Part shown: positions 1 to 5,723 of the stretch, in pieces
Layout: each line of letters opens with the position of its first letter
How positions within the stretch are numbered: position 1 is the stretch's first letter
Assembly (NCBI GenBank): GCA_013203015.1
Contig: JABMPO010000110.1
Span: 1-5,723 of the forward strand
Length of the DNA stretch: 5,723 bases
Direction: 5' to 3'
Source: Fidelibacterota bacterium
GTDB lineage: Bacteria > Fidelibacterota > Marinisomatia > Marinisomatales > TCS56
Position numbers and translations under genes: made by a program
The notes under the pieces: generated by a model
The model's input: the letters and a program-made list of their open reading frames with translations, nothing else
Database searches by the model: none
What the model was told of the DNA's origin: nothing

Positions 1-34
1 AATAATCGGTGCGAAAATTTCGAGAATCTCTTAA

Positions 35-40
35 TATAAT
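35..40 (+). promoter_or_regulatory. candidate -10 element upstream of the acyl-CoA synthetase gene
   Basis: A perfect TATAAT hexamer lies 42 nt before the ATG of the acyl-CoA synthetase, giving a predicted transcript start near position 47 and a leader of about 36 nt. No recognisable -35 hexamer sits 16-18 nt upstream (the sequence there is CGAAAA-like), so this is a one-element call. In an AT-rich leader such a match can occur by chance. Confidence 0.3.
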
Positions 41-55
41 GTCAATCATTTTGAC
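41..55. promoter_or_regulatory. inverted repeat GTCAA-N5-TTGAC, possible operator
   Basis: Two perfect 5-bp arms, GTCAA (41-45) and TTGAC (51-55), are separated by TCATT. The repeat starts directly after the TATAAT hexamer and covers the predicted transcription start of the acyl-CoA synthetase-gpsA unit, where a repressor dimer would block transcription. I do not recognise it as the site of a known fatty-acid regulator. A short RNA hairpin or chance are the alternatives. Confidence 0.3.
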
Positions 56-71
56 TATCTATTACCAGTTG

Positions 72-77
72 AAGGAG
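72..77 (+). promoter_or_regulatory. Shine-Dalgarno site of the acyl-CoA synthetase gene
   Basis: AAGGAG sits 5 nt before the ATG at 83. It fixes that ATG as the start and shows that this organism uses canonical anti-SD pairing for at least some genes, which makes the absence of such a site before rimP notable. Confidence 0.8.
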
Positions 78-82
78 AAATA

Positions 83-1873
83 ATGAAATTCAATACTATT
101 GCAGAGCTGTTTTTGGAATCAGTTGAGAAGTTACCGGAACACCCCGCCTACTTTGATAAAATCAATGGTGAGTGGCAAAAACTGACTTTTGGCGAAGTTG
201 GCCAAATTGTAGAAAACCTGGCTTTTGGACTGGCCGCATCCGGCATTGATAAGGGTGATAAAGTTGCTATTCTGGCGACTAATCAGTCAAAATGGGCCAT
301 GGCGGATTTCGCAATTACCGGATTGGGAGCGGCAACAGTTACTGTATATCCCACCCTGATTTCTTCACAAATTCAATATATAATTAAAAATTCCGATACA
401 AAATTGATTTTTGTTGAGGATGAAGAACAGTCTGCCAAGGTTCTGGAATTTTTAGACTCAACACCAGGGCTTAAGAAGATTGTCGTTATGAATGATAAAT
501 TAAATGATGATGAACGCTTTATAAGTTTCAGCGAATTAATAAAAATCGGGTCAGAATTCAAAGCTAAGGCCGATTTCACGTTCAGAGACCGTGCTTTAGC
601 CGTAAAACCGGATGATTTATTAACTTTAATTTATACCAGTGGTACAACCGGCGATCCCAAAGGAGTTATGCTTAGTCATAAAAATCTGGCTTCCAATATT
701 AAAGCCGGTCGCAAGGAGATCCTAATTACTCCCGACGATATATTCCTGTCATTCCTGCCGCTGAGTCATAGTTTTGAACGGATGGTAGGACATCTCAGTG
801 CTTTTTCGGCAAATAGCCAGGTCTATTATGCCGAGAGTATCGATACTGTTGCAGCCAATATGCAGGAAGTACATCCAACGATCGTAGTAGCTGTACCGCG
901 CTTTTTTGAAAAAGTTCATGGTCGGGTGCTGGATAAAGTGAGTAATGATCCGGCGGTCCGGCAGAAGATATTTCATTGGGCGCTTGGGGTTGGTCAGAAG
1001 TCAGCGAAATTTCTTACCCGTGGTAAAAAACCGACCGGTTTCCTGGCTACCAAGTTTGCGATTGCAGATAAACTAGTGTTTTCCAAATTGAAAGAGCGTG
1101 TTGGTGGTGCATTGCGTTTCTTTGTATCCGGTGGTGCTCCGTTATCCAAAGATATCGGCGAATTTTTTGCCTCAGCTAATATTCCGATTCTGGAAGGTTA
1201 TGGCTTGACGGAAACCAGCCCGGTTATTACAGTAAACCGTACTGATTTATATAAGTTTGGAACCGTTGGCAGTACCATTGAAGAAGTTGAGGTCAAAATT
1301 GCTGAGGATGGAGAAATTCTTTGCAAAGGACCTAATGTTATGCTTGGTTATTATAAAAATCAGGCTGCCACCGATGAAGCAATTGATTTTGACGGTTGGT
1401 TTCACACAGGCGATGTGGGGCATTTTGACGAAGATAATTATTTGATCATTACTGACCGGATCAAAAATTTACTGGTGACCTCCGGTGGTAAGAATATTGC
1501 TCCCGCCCAGTTAGAGAATGCCTTGATAATGTCCAAGTATATCGAGCAATGTGTCGCAATCGGTGATCGGAGGAATTTTGTCAGCGCCTTGATTGTTCCC
1601 GCGCAAGAAAATCTGGTAGCCTGGGCGGAAAGCGAGGGGCTCGAAACTGCTGATTATCAGGACTTATTAAACAATCCGGCAGTGCAGGGGTTATTTGATT
1701 CAGAACTGGCAAAAACCATGCAGGGATTTTCCCACTATGAAATCATCAAAAAATTCGCCCTGCTTCCGGACTTGTGGACAATTGAAAGCGGAGAAATTAC
1801 GCCGTCCTTAAAAGTAAAAAGGAAGGTCGTAATTGAAAATAATGTTGAGCTAATCGAATCAATATATAATTAA
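83..1873 (+). CDS. long-chain fatty-acid-CoA ligase (AMP-forming, FadD15-like)
   Basis: Activates long-chain fatty acids with ATP and CoA to acyl-CoA and AMP plus pyrophosphate, through an acyl-adenylate; expected in the cytosol or at the inner membrane face. The 596 residues carry the adenylate-forming motifs in order: P-loop YTSGTTGDPKG (184-194), LSFLPLSHSFER (222-233, typical of long-chain ligases), YGLTETSP (373-380), HTGD (441-444), the hinge region around ITDR to GGKNIAP (456-474), and the C-terminal TPSLKVKR (573-580) with the probable catalytic lysine K577. Length matches FadD15-type enzymes of about 600 residues, so the gene is intact. No signal peptide or membrane segment is seen. 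The ATG start has AAGGAG 5 nt upstream. gpsA follows after 16 nt, so the two are probably cotranscribed and the acyl-CoA may feed phospholipid synthesis; beta-oxidation is the other option. The family is certain, the exact chain-length preference is not. Confidence 0.94.
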   Translation: MKFNTIAELFLESVEKLPEHPAYFDKINGEWQKLTFGEVGQIVENLAFGLAASGIDKGDKVAILATNQSKWAMADFAITGLGAATVTVYPTLISSQIQYIIKNSDTKLIFVEDEEQSAKVLEFLDSTPGLKKIVVMNDKLNDDERFISFSELIKIGSEFKAKADFTFRDRALAVKPDDLLTLIYTSGTTGDPKGVMLSHKNLASNIKAGRKEILITPDDIFLSFLPLSHSFERMVGHLSAFSANSQVYYAESIDTVAANMQEVHPTIVVAVPRFFEKVHGRVLDKVSNDPAVRQKIFHWALGVGQKSAKFLTRGKKPTGFLATKFAIADKLVFSKLKERVGGALRFFVSGGAPLSKDIGEFFASANIPILEGYGLTETSPVITVNRTDLYKFGTVGSTIEEVEVKIAEDGEILCKGPNVMLGYYKNQAATDEAIDFDGWFHTGDVGHFDEDNYLIITDRIKNLLVTSGGKNIAPAQLENALIMSKYIEQCVAIGDRRNFVSALIVPAQENLVAWAESEGLETADYQDLLNNPAVQGLFDSELAKTMQGFSHYEIIKKFALLPDLWTIESGEITPSLKVKRKVVIENNVELIESIYN

Positions 1874-1889
1874 ATCCGTGGACTAAGCA

Positions 1890-2903
1890 TTGAAATCAAA
1901 TAAGTCTAAAATAGCGATTCTGGGCTGTGGTTCCTGGGGAGGCACTATAGCCCAGATGCTGGCCGACGACGGAATGAATGTTACCGTCTGGCATAAATTT
2001 CCTGACGAATTAGAGCAAATGGAAACAACCCGAAAACATCCGTTTATTCCAGGATTGATATTTTCACCAAGGGTTTCCTTCACGCTTGATCTAAGTGAAG
2101 CTGTTGCCGCTGCTGATATAATTGTGATTGCTGTACCATCGCATATAGTACGACTTATCATGAAAGATATTAAACCGTTGCTGGCGGAAAGCACCGTGAT
2201 CGTAAACCTGGCAAAGGGGATCGAGAATGGCACTTTACTGACCATGAGTCAGGTGATCTGCGAGGTTGGAAATGTAAAACACAATCAGGTTGTTACTCTT
2301 TATGGTCCCAGCCATGCCGAAGAAGTCGCACGTAAAGTACCAACCACGTTAGTAGCCGCCTGCCCATCCTTGGAAACAGCCCACCTGGCTCAAAATATAT
2401 TCTCAAATCAGAATATGCGGGTTTATACCAATGATGACATTCTCGGCGTCGAGCTTGGGGGTTCACTGAAGAATGTGATTGCAATTGCAGCCGGAATCTG
2501 TGATGGTATCGGTTTTGGCGATAATACCAAAGCGGCATTATTGACTCGCGGGATAACAGAAATTACCCGGCTGGGATTAAAAATGGGTGCTCGGCGTGAG
2601 ACCTTTTCGGGTTTAAGCGGTATTGGCGATCTGATCGTAACCTGCCTGAGCAAACACAGCCGGAATCGCTTTGTCGGCGAGGAAATTGGAAAAGGTCGCG
2701 TTTTAAGCGCTGTTCTTGGAGATATGAAAATGGTAGCCGAGGGAGTTAAGACAGCCACCTCGGTGCATCAGCTAAGTCAGAAATTCAATGTTGAAATGCC
2801 CATCTGCGATGTAATGTATAAAGTATTATTTGAGGAACTGGATCCAATTCAGGGAGTACGCGATTTAATGACCCGCGAATTAAAGCACGAGAATGCGGAT
2901 TGA
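1890..2903 (+). CDS. gpsA: NAD(P)-dependent glycerol-3-phosphate dehydrogenase GpsA
   Basis: Reduces dihydroxyacetone phosphate to sn-glycerol-3-phosphate, the backbone of glycerophospholipids; a soluble cytosolic enzyme. The 337 residues match the usual length of 330-340. The Rossmann nucleotide-binding loop GCGSWGG is at 12-18, NLAKGIE with the conserved lysine K109 at 106-112, GPSHAEEVA at 139-147, the family signature GSLKNVIAIAAG with catalytic lysine K194 at 191-202, GDNTKAALLTRG at 210-221, GLSGIGDLIVTC at 241-252, SRNRF at 257-261 and AEGVKTA at 283-289. The start is TTG: an in-frame TAA lies at 1884-1886, only GCA separates it from the TTG, and the next Met (residue 23) is beyond the nucleotide-binding loop. 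A weak GTGGA (1878-1882) precedes it by 7 nt. It lies 16 nt after the acyl-CoA ligase, so one transcript is likely. All key residues are present. Confidence 0.97.
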   Translation: MKSNKSKIAILGCGSWGGTIAQMLADDGMNVTVWHKFPDELEQMETTRKHPFIPGLIFSPRVSFTLDLSEAVAAADIIVIAVPSHIVRLIMKDIKPLLAESTVIVNLAKGIENGTLLTMSQVICEVGNVKHNQVVTLYGPSHAEEVARKVPTTLVAACPSLETAHLAQNIFSNQNMRVYTNDDILGVELGGSLKNVIAIAAGICDGIGFGDNTKAALLTRGITEITRLGLKMGARRETFSGLSGIGDLIVTCLSKHSRNRFVGEEIGKGRVLSAVLGDMKMVAEGVKTATSVHQLSQKFNVEMPICDVMYKVLFEELDPIQGVRDLMTRELKHENAD

Positions 2904-2955
2904 ATTGATTTTCCTGCTTTTCATACATCCCAATAAAGAATTAATTTCCAAGGCT

Positions 2956-3029
<74 letters not shown>

Positions 3030-3074
3030 CAGTTCGATCCTGCTGGATTTGATATTTGACTAATGTAAATACGA

Positions 3075-3106
3075 CCGGAAATTCCGGCCATAAATGGAAC
3101 TATTCC
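3075..3106. repeat. cluster of short inverted repeats in the TPR gene leader
   Basis: Three short inverted repeats follow one another: CCGGAAATTCCGG (3075-3087), CCATAAATGG (3088-3097) and GGAACTATTCC (3096-3106). Their GGAA and TTCC arms could also pair with each other in alternative ways. No T-run follows, so this does not look like an intrinsic terminator. It ends just before the purine-rich AGGTGGAG of the TPR gene, so it could affect translation or be a protein-binding site. The function is unknown and the individual stems are short. Confidence 0.35.
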
Positions 3107-3127
3107 CAGGTGGAGTGAAATAAGAGA

Positions 3128-3817
3128 ATGCTAAAACCAACAAAAAAAATAACTAAAAAAGAAATTAAACGTGACCCGCTTTTGGAAACAACCTATAAGG
3201 TAAAAACTTATTTAGATGATAATCAGGCCAATATTATTAAAGCCGCAGTTGCCGTTGCAGCCGTAATAATCATTGCAATTATACTGATTGGTCGTAGCCA
3301 GAAAGCAGAAGATGATGCTCAGGCCAGTTTTGGGAAAGCGCTGGTTGCCTACGCTCAGCAAGATTTTACTAATGCGATTCTTCAATTTGAATCTGTGGCA
3401 GATAATTTTTCCAGTGATGATAACGGAGTATTGGCAAATTATTACTTGGGTAAAATTCATTACGATCAGGGAAATTTTGCTGATGCCTTGCCCGTTTTAG
3501 AGAAATTTGTAAAAACTTCATCGGTTGATTTAATAGTTACAAACGCTTATGCCATGATTGGCGCAATTCAATTGGGTAATGGTGATAAAAATGCCGCTTT
3601 AAAAAGTTTGAAAAACGCTGTCAACACTGCTTCTGATGCAAATACCAAGGCCGAGCAGGAGCTAAACCTGGCATCCTTGCTAATTGATTTGGATAATCAG
3701 AAAGATGCGGAATTGATCATCGAAAGATTGTTAAATGACGAATCAATATCGGGTACTATTAAAAATAAAGTGGAAGAATTATCAGGCAAACTAATAGTAA
3801 TGAAAGATCGTCTATAA
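3128..3817 (+). CDS. membrane-anchored tetratricopeptide repeat protein of unknown role (YfgM-like architecture)
   Basis: The 229 residues begin with a lysine-rich segment (nine basic residues in the first 26), followed by one hydrophobic helix (about 36-54) and a soluble part. Under the positive-inside rule the N-terminus is cytosolic and the rest extracytoplasmic, with no signal peptidase site evident. The soluble part fits four TPR units at about 64-97, 101-134, 138-171 and 175-208, with consensus small or glycine residues at position 8 and alanine at position 20 (A71/A83, G108/A120, G145/A157, A182/A194). This layout is that of YfgM, which in E. coli partners SecYEG and PpiD, but similarity here is architectural and the partner is not known. 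The ATG is preceded by AGGTGGAG (3108-3115) at a rather long spacing of 12 nt; a closer GTG at 3115 runs straight into a stop. The gene lies between tRNA-Arg and the rimP operon and may have its own transcript. An A8 run occurs in codons 5-8. Confidence 0.85.
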   Translation: MLKPTKKITKKEIKRDPLLETTYKVKTYLDDNQANIIKAAVAVAAVIIIAIILIGRSQKAEDDAQASFGKALVAYAQQDFTNAILQFESVADNFSSDDNGVLANYYLGKIHYDQGNFADALPVLEKFVKTSSVDLIVTNAYAMIGAIQLGNGDKNAALKSLKNAVNTASDANTKAEQELNLASLLIDLDNQKDAELIIERLLNDESISGTIKNKVEELSGKLIVMKDRL

Positions 3818-3822
3818 TTGAC

Positions 3823-3851
3823 TTGGTAAAATAAATAATTTCAAGTAAAAT
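3823..3851 (+). promoter_or_regulatory. candidate sigma70-type promoter of the rimP-nusA operon
   Basis: TTGGTA (3823-3828, 4 of 6 to the -35 consensus) and TAAAAT (3846-3851, 5 of 6 to the -10 consensus) are separated by 17 nt. They lie just after the TPR gene's stop in the 84-nt gap before rimP. The predicted start, near 3858-3860, coincides with the 5' foot of the leader hairpin, leaving a leader of roughly 43 nt. The region is very AT-rich, so a chance match is possible; a second -35-like TTGACT at 3818 has no correctly spaced partner. Confidence 0.4.
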
Positions 3852-3859
3852 TGGGGCTG

Positions 3860-3892
3860 AAAAGTGGGTTGACAAAGCCCACTTTTGTTTTA
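3860..3892 (+). terminator. intrinsic terminator-like hairpin in the rimP leader (possible attenuator)
   Basis: AAAAGTGGG (3860-3868) pairs perfectly over 9 bp with CCCACTTTT (3878-3886), plus a T-G closing pair (3869/3877), around the 7-nt loop TGACAAA. The 3' arm runs into TTTTGTTTTA, the U-tract expected of a Rho-independent terminator. It ends only 9 nt before the rimP ATG. It could terminate the TPR gene transcript, attenuate the rimP-nusA operon, or both. Premature termination in rimP leaders and NusA autoregulation are known in other bacteria; use here is inferred. Confidence 0.75.
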
Positions 3893-3901
3893 CTAAGCAC
3901 T

Positions 3902-4345
3902 ATGGAAGAACTGGTAACATTAATAAAAAACATTGTTGCCACCGAAGAGGTGGTAGTACTGGGCGTCACTGGTGATGGCGTTAGCTCACCATTGAAAGTG
4001 GTAATTGATTCCGAGATTCCGGTGGATTTGAGTATTGTTACAAGAATTACGCGGTTGATAAAAAACGCAGCAGAAATGGAACAAAAATTTCCTGATGGAT
4101 TTAGGCTTGAGGTTGGCTCAGCCGGAATCGATGCACCTTTGAAGCATTCATTTCAGTACCGAAAGAATATCAATCGGAATTTGCGAATCAAATTGTTGGA
4201 AAATCAGGTTGAAAAGGAGTTAAAAGCAAAAATTACAGGCACTAAAGAAACGGGTATTATCGTCGATACGAAATCGCAGATCGGCCTATTTATCCCGTTT
4301 GAAGATATTGTTCAGGCAAAACTGATAATTTCCTTCAAAGGCTAA
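3902..4345 (+). CDS. rimP: ribosome maturation factor RimP
   Basis: Assists maturation of the 30S ribosomal subunit in the cytosol. From the ATG at 3902 the protein has 147 residues, close to the 150 of E. coli RimP. The N-terminal domain (about 1-80) ends in LEVGSAGIDAPL (69-80), equivalent to the family's LEVSSPGLDRPL motif, and a small SH3-like C-terminal domain follows (about 83-147). Proline and arginine of that motif are both alanine here, so this is a divergent member. An in-frame TTG at 3851 would add 17 residues, but these would be encoded by the leader hairpin, and family length favours the ATG. No purine-rich ribosome binding site is visible before the ATG. nusA follows after 11 nt, the standard RimP-NusA arrangement, which supports the assignment more than sequence similarity alone. 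A candidate promoter and attenuator lie directly upstream. Confidence 0.92.
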   Translation: MEELVTLIKNIVATEEVVVLGVTGDGVSSPLKVVIDSEIPVDLSIVTRITRLIKNAAEMEQKFPDGFRLEVGSAGIDAPLKHSFQYRKNINRNLRIKLLENQVEKELKAKITGTKETGIIVDTKSQIGLFIPFEDIVQAKLIISFKG

Positions 4346-4346
4346 C

Positions 4347-4352
4347 GGAGGT
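4347..4352 (+). promoter_or_regulatory. strong Shine-Dalgarno site deciding the TTG start of nusA
   Basis: GGAGGT lies in the 11-nt gap between the rimP stop and the TTG at 4357, 4 nt upstream of it. It settles the non-ATG start, since no ATG or GTG is available nearby in frame, and may offset the weaker TTG initiation. Confidence 0.85.
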
Positions 4353-4356
4353 CTTT

Positions 4357-5691
4357 TTGATTAACCGCGGATTAATTGAGGTGTTTTCCGAAATCGCTCG
4401 TGAGAAGAATGTCGAACGTTCGGAATTAAGTTCTATTATTGAACAACTCTTTTTGTATATTATTGAGAAGCAGCGTGGTGATTCTGAAAACTGCAGCGTA
4501 ATTGTTAATATTGATAAGGGCGAGATCGAAATTTATGCCGAGCGCAAAATCGTTGATGAAGTCGAGGATGCTACCCACGAAATCTCCCTGGAAGAGGTAA
4601 AAAAACTGGAACCGGATCTCGATGATCTTGAGATTGGTGATGATTATATTGAAGTAATTGACCCGACAGTTTTTGGCCGCCGGTTGGTGGCAACTGCCAA
4701 ACAGTTTTTTGCCCAGCGAATTCAGGATGTTGAGAAAAAATATATTTATGAAGATTATAACCAGCGCATTGGTGAGATAATTATTGGTACGGTACATCAG
4801 GTTCAACGTGACAGCATATACATCAATATAGAGCATGCTGAATTGCGGATGCCCCGACGGGAACAAATTACTTCCGAACGTTATCGCCGTGGTGATACAA
4901 TCCGAGCGATTATTAAGTCAGTGGAAGTATCGCCGAAAGGACCTGATATAATTGTTTCGCGTAGCAGCAATCAGTTTTTATACAAGTTGTTTGAGATGGA
5001 AGTGCCGGAAATCGAAGATAGTATAATTGATATCACCACAATTATCCGCCAGCCTGGTGAGCGTGCCAAGATCATTGTGAAATCCTTGGATCGCCGAATT
5101 GATGCTGTGGGAGCGTGTGTCGGAATGCGCGGCAGCCGGATTCAGGCAATCGTGCGTGAACTGAATAATGAAAAGATTGACATCATTAATCACAGTGAAC
5201 AACCGGAAATTCTGATCAGTCGCGCCCTGTCACCAGCCAAGCCCATCAATCTGTACATTGATGATGAGCGAAAATATTGCGCGGCAATTTTTGGTGATAA
5301 TGATCTGGATACTGCTATTGGCAAGGGTGGAGTTAATATCAATCTGGCAGCTCGGGTAACCGGATACCGAATTGATGTCTATGGTAAATCCGAATACGAA
5401 AAACAGCAGAATGAACAGAATACTATGCTAGCTGATGTACCGAATTTTCCGGATGGCGTCACTGAAATTCTGGCTGCTAATAAAATTAAAACAATTACCG
5501 ATGCGCTAAATACGGATGAGGAAAATCTGCTGACAATTGAAGGTATCACCAGCGATATCATTGATTTGGTATATGATTCGATCCAGAGTTTTGTCGAGCG
5601 TTCCGATAATGATGACAGCGAAGAACCGATCGATGGCGGAGAAGCTGATAATCCGACTGATTCACCGCAGGAAACCACCGAGCAGGAATAA
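4357..5691 (+). CDS. nusA: transcription elongation, termination and antitermination factor NusA
   Basis: Binds RNA polymerase near the RNA exit channel and modulates pausing, intrinsic termination and antitermination. The 444 residues show the N-terminal polymerase-binding domain (about 1-125), an S1 domain (about 136-202), KH1 (about 230-290, with GACVGMRGSRIQAI at 252-265 and the GMRG loop at 256-259), and KH2 (about 300-345, with AIGKGGVNINLAARVTG at 320-336 and the GKGG loop at 322-325). A helix-hairpin-helix-like C-terminal segment follows (about 361-414), then an acidic tail (416-444, 12 of 29 residues D or E, none basic). It is shorter than the 495-residue E. coli NusA, so the two full acidic-repeat domains are not both present. 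The usual DPVGACVG before KH1 reads DAVGACVG. Start is TTG with GGAGGT 4 nt before it. It is 11 nt after rimP and 8 nt before the next gene, so it lies in one operon. Confidence 0.97.
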   Translation: MINRGLIEVFSEIAREKNVERSELSSIIEQLFLYIIEKQRGDSENCSVIVNIDKGEIEIYAERKIVDEVEDATHEISLEEVKKLEPDLDDLEIGDDYIEVIDPTVFGRRLVATAKQFFAQRIQDVEKKYIYEDYNQRIGEIIIGTVHQVQRDSIYINIEHAELRMPRREQITSERYRRGDTIRAIIKSVEVSPKGPDIIVSRSSNQFLYKLFEMEVPEIEDSIIDITTIIRQPGERAKIIVKSLDRRIDAVGACVGMRGSRIQAIVRELNNEKIDIINHSEQPEILISRALSPAKPINLYIDDERKYCAAIFGDNDLDTAIGKGGVNINLAARVTGYRIDVYGKSEYEKQQNEQNTMLADVPNFPDGVTEILAANKIKTITDALNTDEENLLTIEGITSDIIDLVYDSIQSFVERSDNDDSEEPIDGGEADNPTDSPQETTEQE

Positions 5692-5699
5692 TAATATAT

Positions 5700-5723
5700 A
5701 TGGCAAATAGACCAAAGCGAATA
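5700..5723 (+). CDS. infB: start of a gene, most likely translation initiation factor IF-2 (partial)
   Basis: Only the first eight codons are inside the window, reading MANRPKRI, and the gene runs off the 3' edge. The ATG is 8 nt after the nusA stop, with AGGA (5684-5687) inside the end of nusA as a possible ribosome binding site at a long 12-nt spacing. IF-2 proteins often begin with a basic peptide leading into KRI/V-YELAKEL, and infB commonly follows nusA. The alternative in this position is a YlxR-family RNA-binding protein, which also starts with a basic peptide. The call rests mainly on gene order. Confidence 0.65.

Noticed and set aside
12..22. CGAAAATTTCG palindrome near the window start
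   Set aside because: Short, with no loop, and the upstream context is missing, so it cannot be given a meaning.
1883..2245. 120-codon open frame on the - strand over the start of gpsA
   Set aside because: The product is Ser/Ile/Thr-rich with no recognisable domain, and it lies entirely opposite the nucleotide-binding domain of gpsA; a shadow frame.
2900..2929. possible promoter for the tRNA (TTGAAT with a TACATC-like -10)
   Set aside because: Only about 4 of 6 and 3 of 6 matches at 18-nt spacing; not better than chance in an AT-rich gap.
3049..3071. possible promoter for the TPR gene (TTGATA or TTGACT with TAAATA)
   Set aside because: The hexamers are too close together or too far apart for any pairing; no supportable promoter.
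3142..3160. A8 and A6 runs at the start of the TPR gene as a programmed slippage site
   Set aside because: The runs encode the basic cytosolic tail in the correct frame and no shifted product is visible; most likely just lysine codons.
3851..3901. 17-residue N-terminal extension of RimP from a TTG at 3851
   Set aside because: The extension would be encoded by the terminator-like hairpin, has no ribosome binding site, and makes the protein longer than usual for the family.
4426..4866. 146-codon open frame on the - strand inside nusA
   Set aside because: It is antisense to a clear NusA with all domains, its product is a hydrophobic, Asn/Ile/Phe-rich sequence with no motif, and there is no ribosome binding signal that I could support.
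5379..5678. 99-codon Ser-rich open frame on the - strand at the end of nusA
   Set aside because: Its serine richness simply mirrors the acidic GAT/GAA codons of the NusA tail on the other strand.

Overview
The window is a chromosomal housekeeping stretch from a Gram-negative-type bacterium, with all genes on the + strand and base composition only slightly AT-rich by eye. Gene order is acyl-CoA synthetase - gpsA - tRNA-Arg(CCT) - membrane-anchored TPR protein - rimP - nusA - start of a gene that is most likely infB. The rimP-nusA-infB core is widely conserved. An N-terminally anchored TPR protein next to it, sequence-divergent RimP, mixed use of Shine-Dalgarno sites and a tRNA lacking encoded CCA would fit an uncultured FCB-group lineage such as Neomarinimicrobiota. 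That placement is an inference of low confidence.

Region 1 (1-2903) is a lipid module. A long-chain acyl-CoA ligase of the FadD15 type is followed after 16 nt by gpsA. One activates fatty acids and the other makes sn-glycerol-3-phosphate, so together they supply both halves of glycerophospholipid precursors. Upstream lie a perfect TATAAT and a GTCAA-N5-TTGAC inverted repeat that could be an operator.

Region 2 (2904-3127) is a 224-nt gap holding one complete tRNA-Arg(CCT), then a leader rich in short inverted repeats before the next gene. Region 3 (3128-3817) encodes a 229-residue protein with a basic cytosolic tail, one transmembrane helix and about four TPR units facing the periplasm. Its role is not known, but its architecture resembles YfgM.

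Region 4 (3818-5723) is the rimP-nusA-(infB) operon for ribosome maturation, transcription elongation/termination and translation initiation. A candidate sigma70-type promoter and a strong terminator-like hairpin with a T-rich tail lie just before the rimP ATG. The hairpin begins almost exactly at the predicted transcription start, which suggests premature termination control. NusA autoregulation of this operon is known in other bacteria.

I found no mobile element, CRISPR array, phage gene or defence system. The items most worth a second look are the rimP leader hairpin, the missing ribosome binding site of rimP, the inverted repeat before the acyl-CoA synthetase, and the TPR protein in this context.
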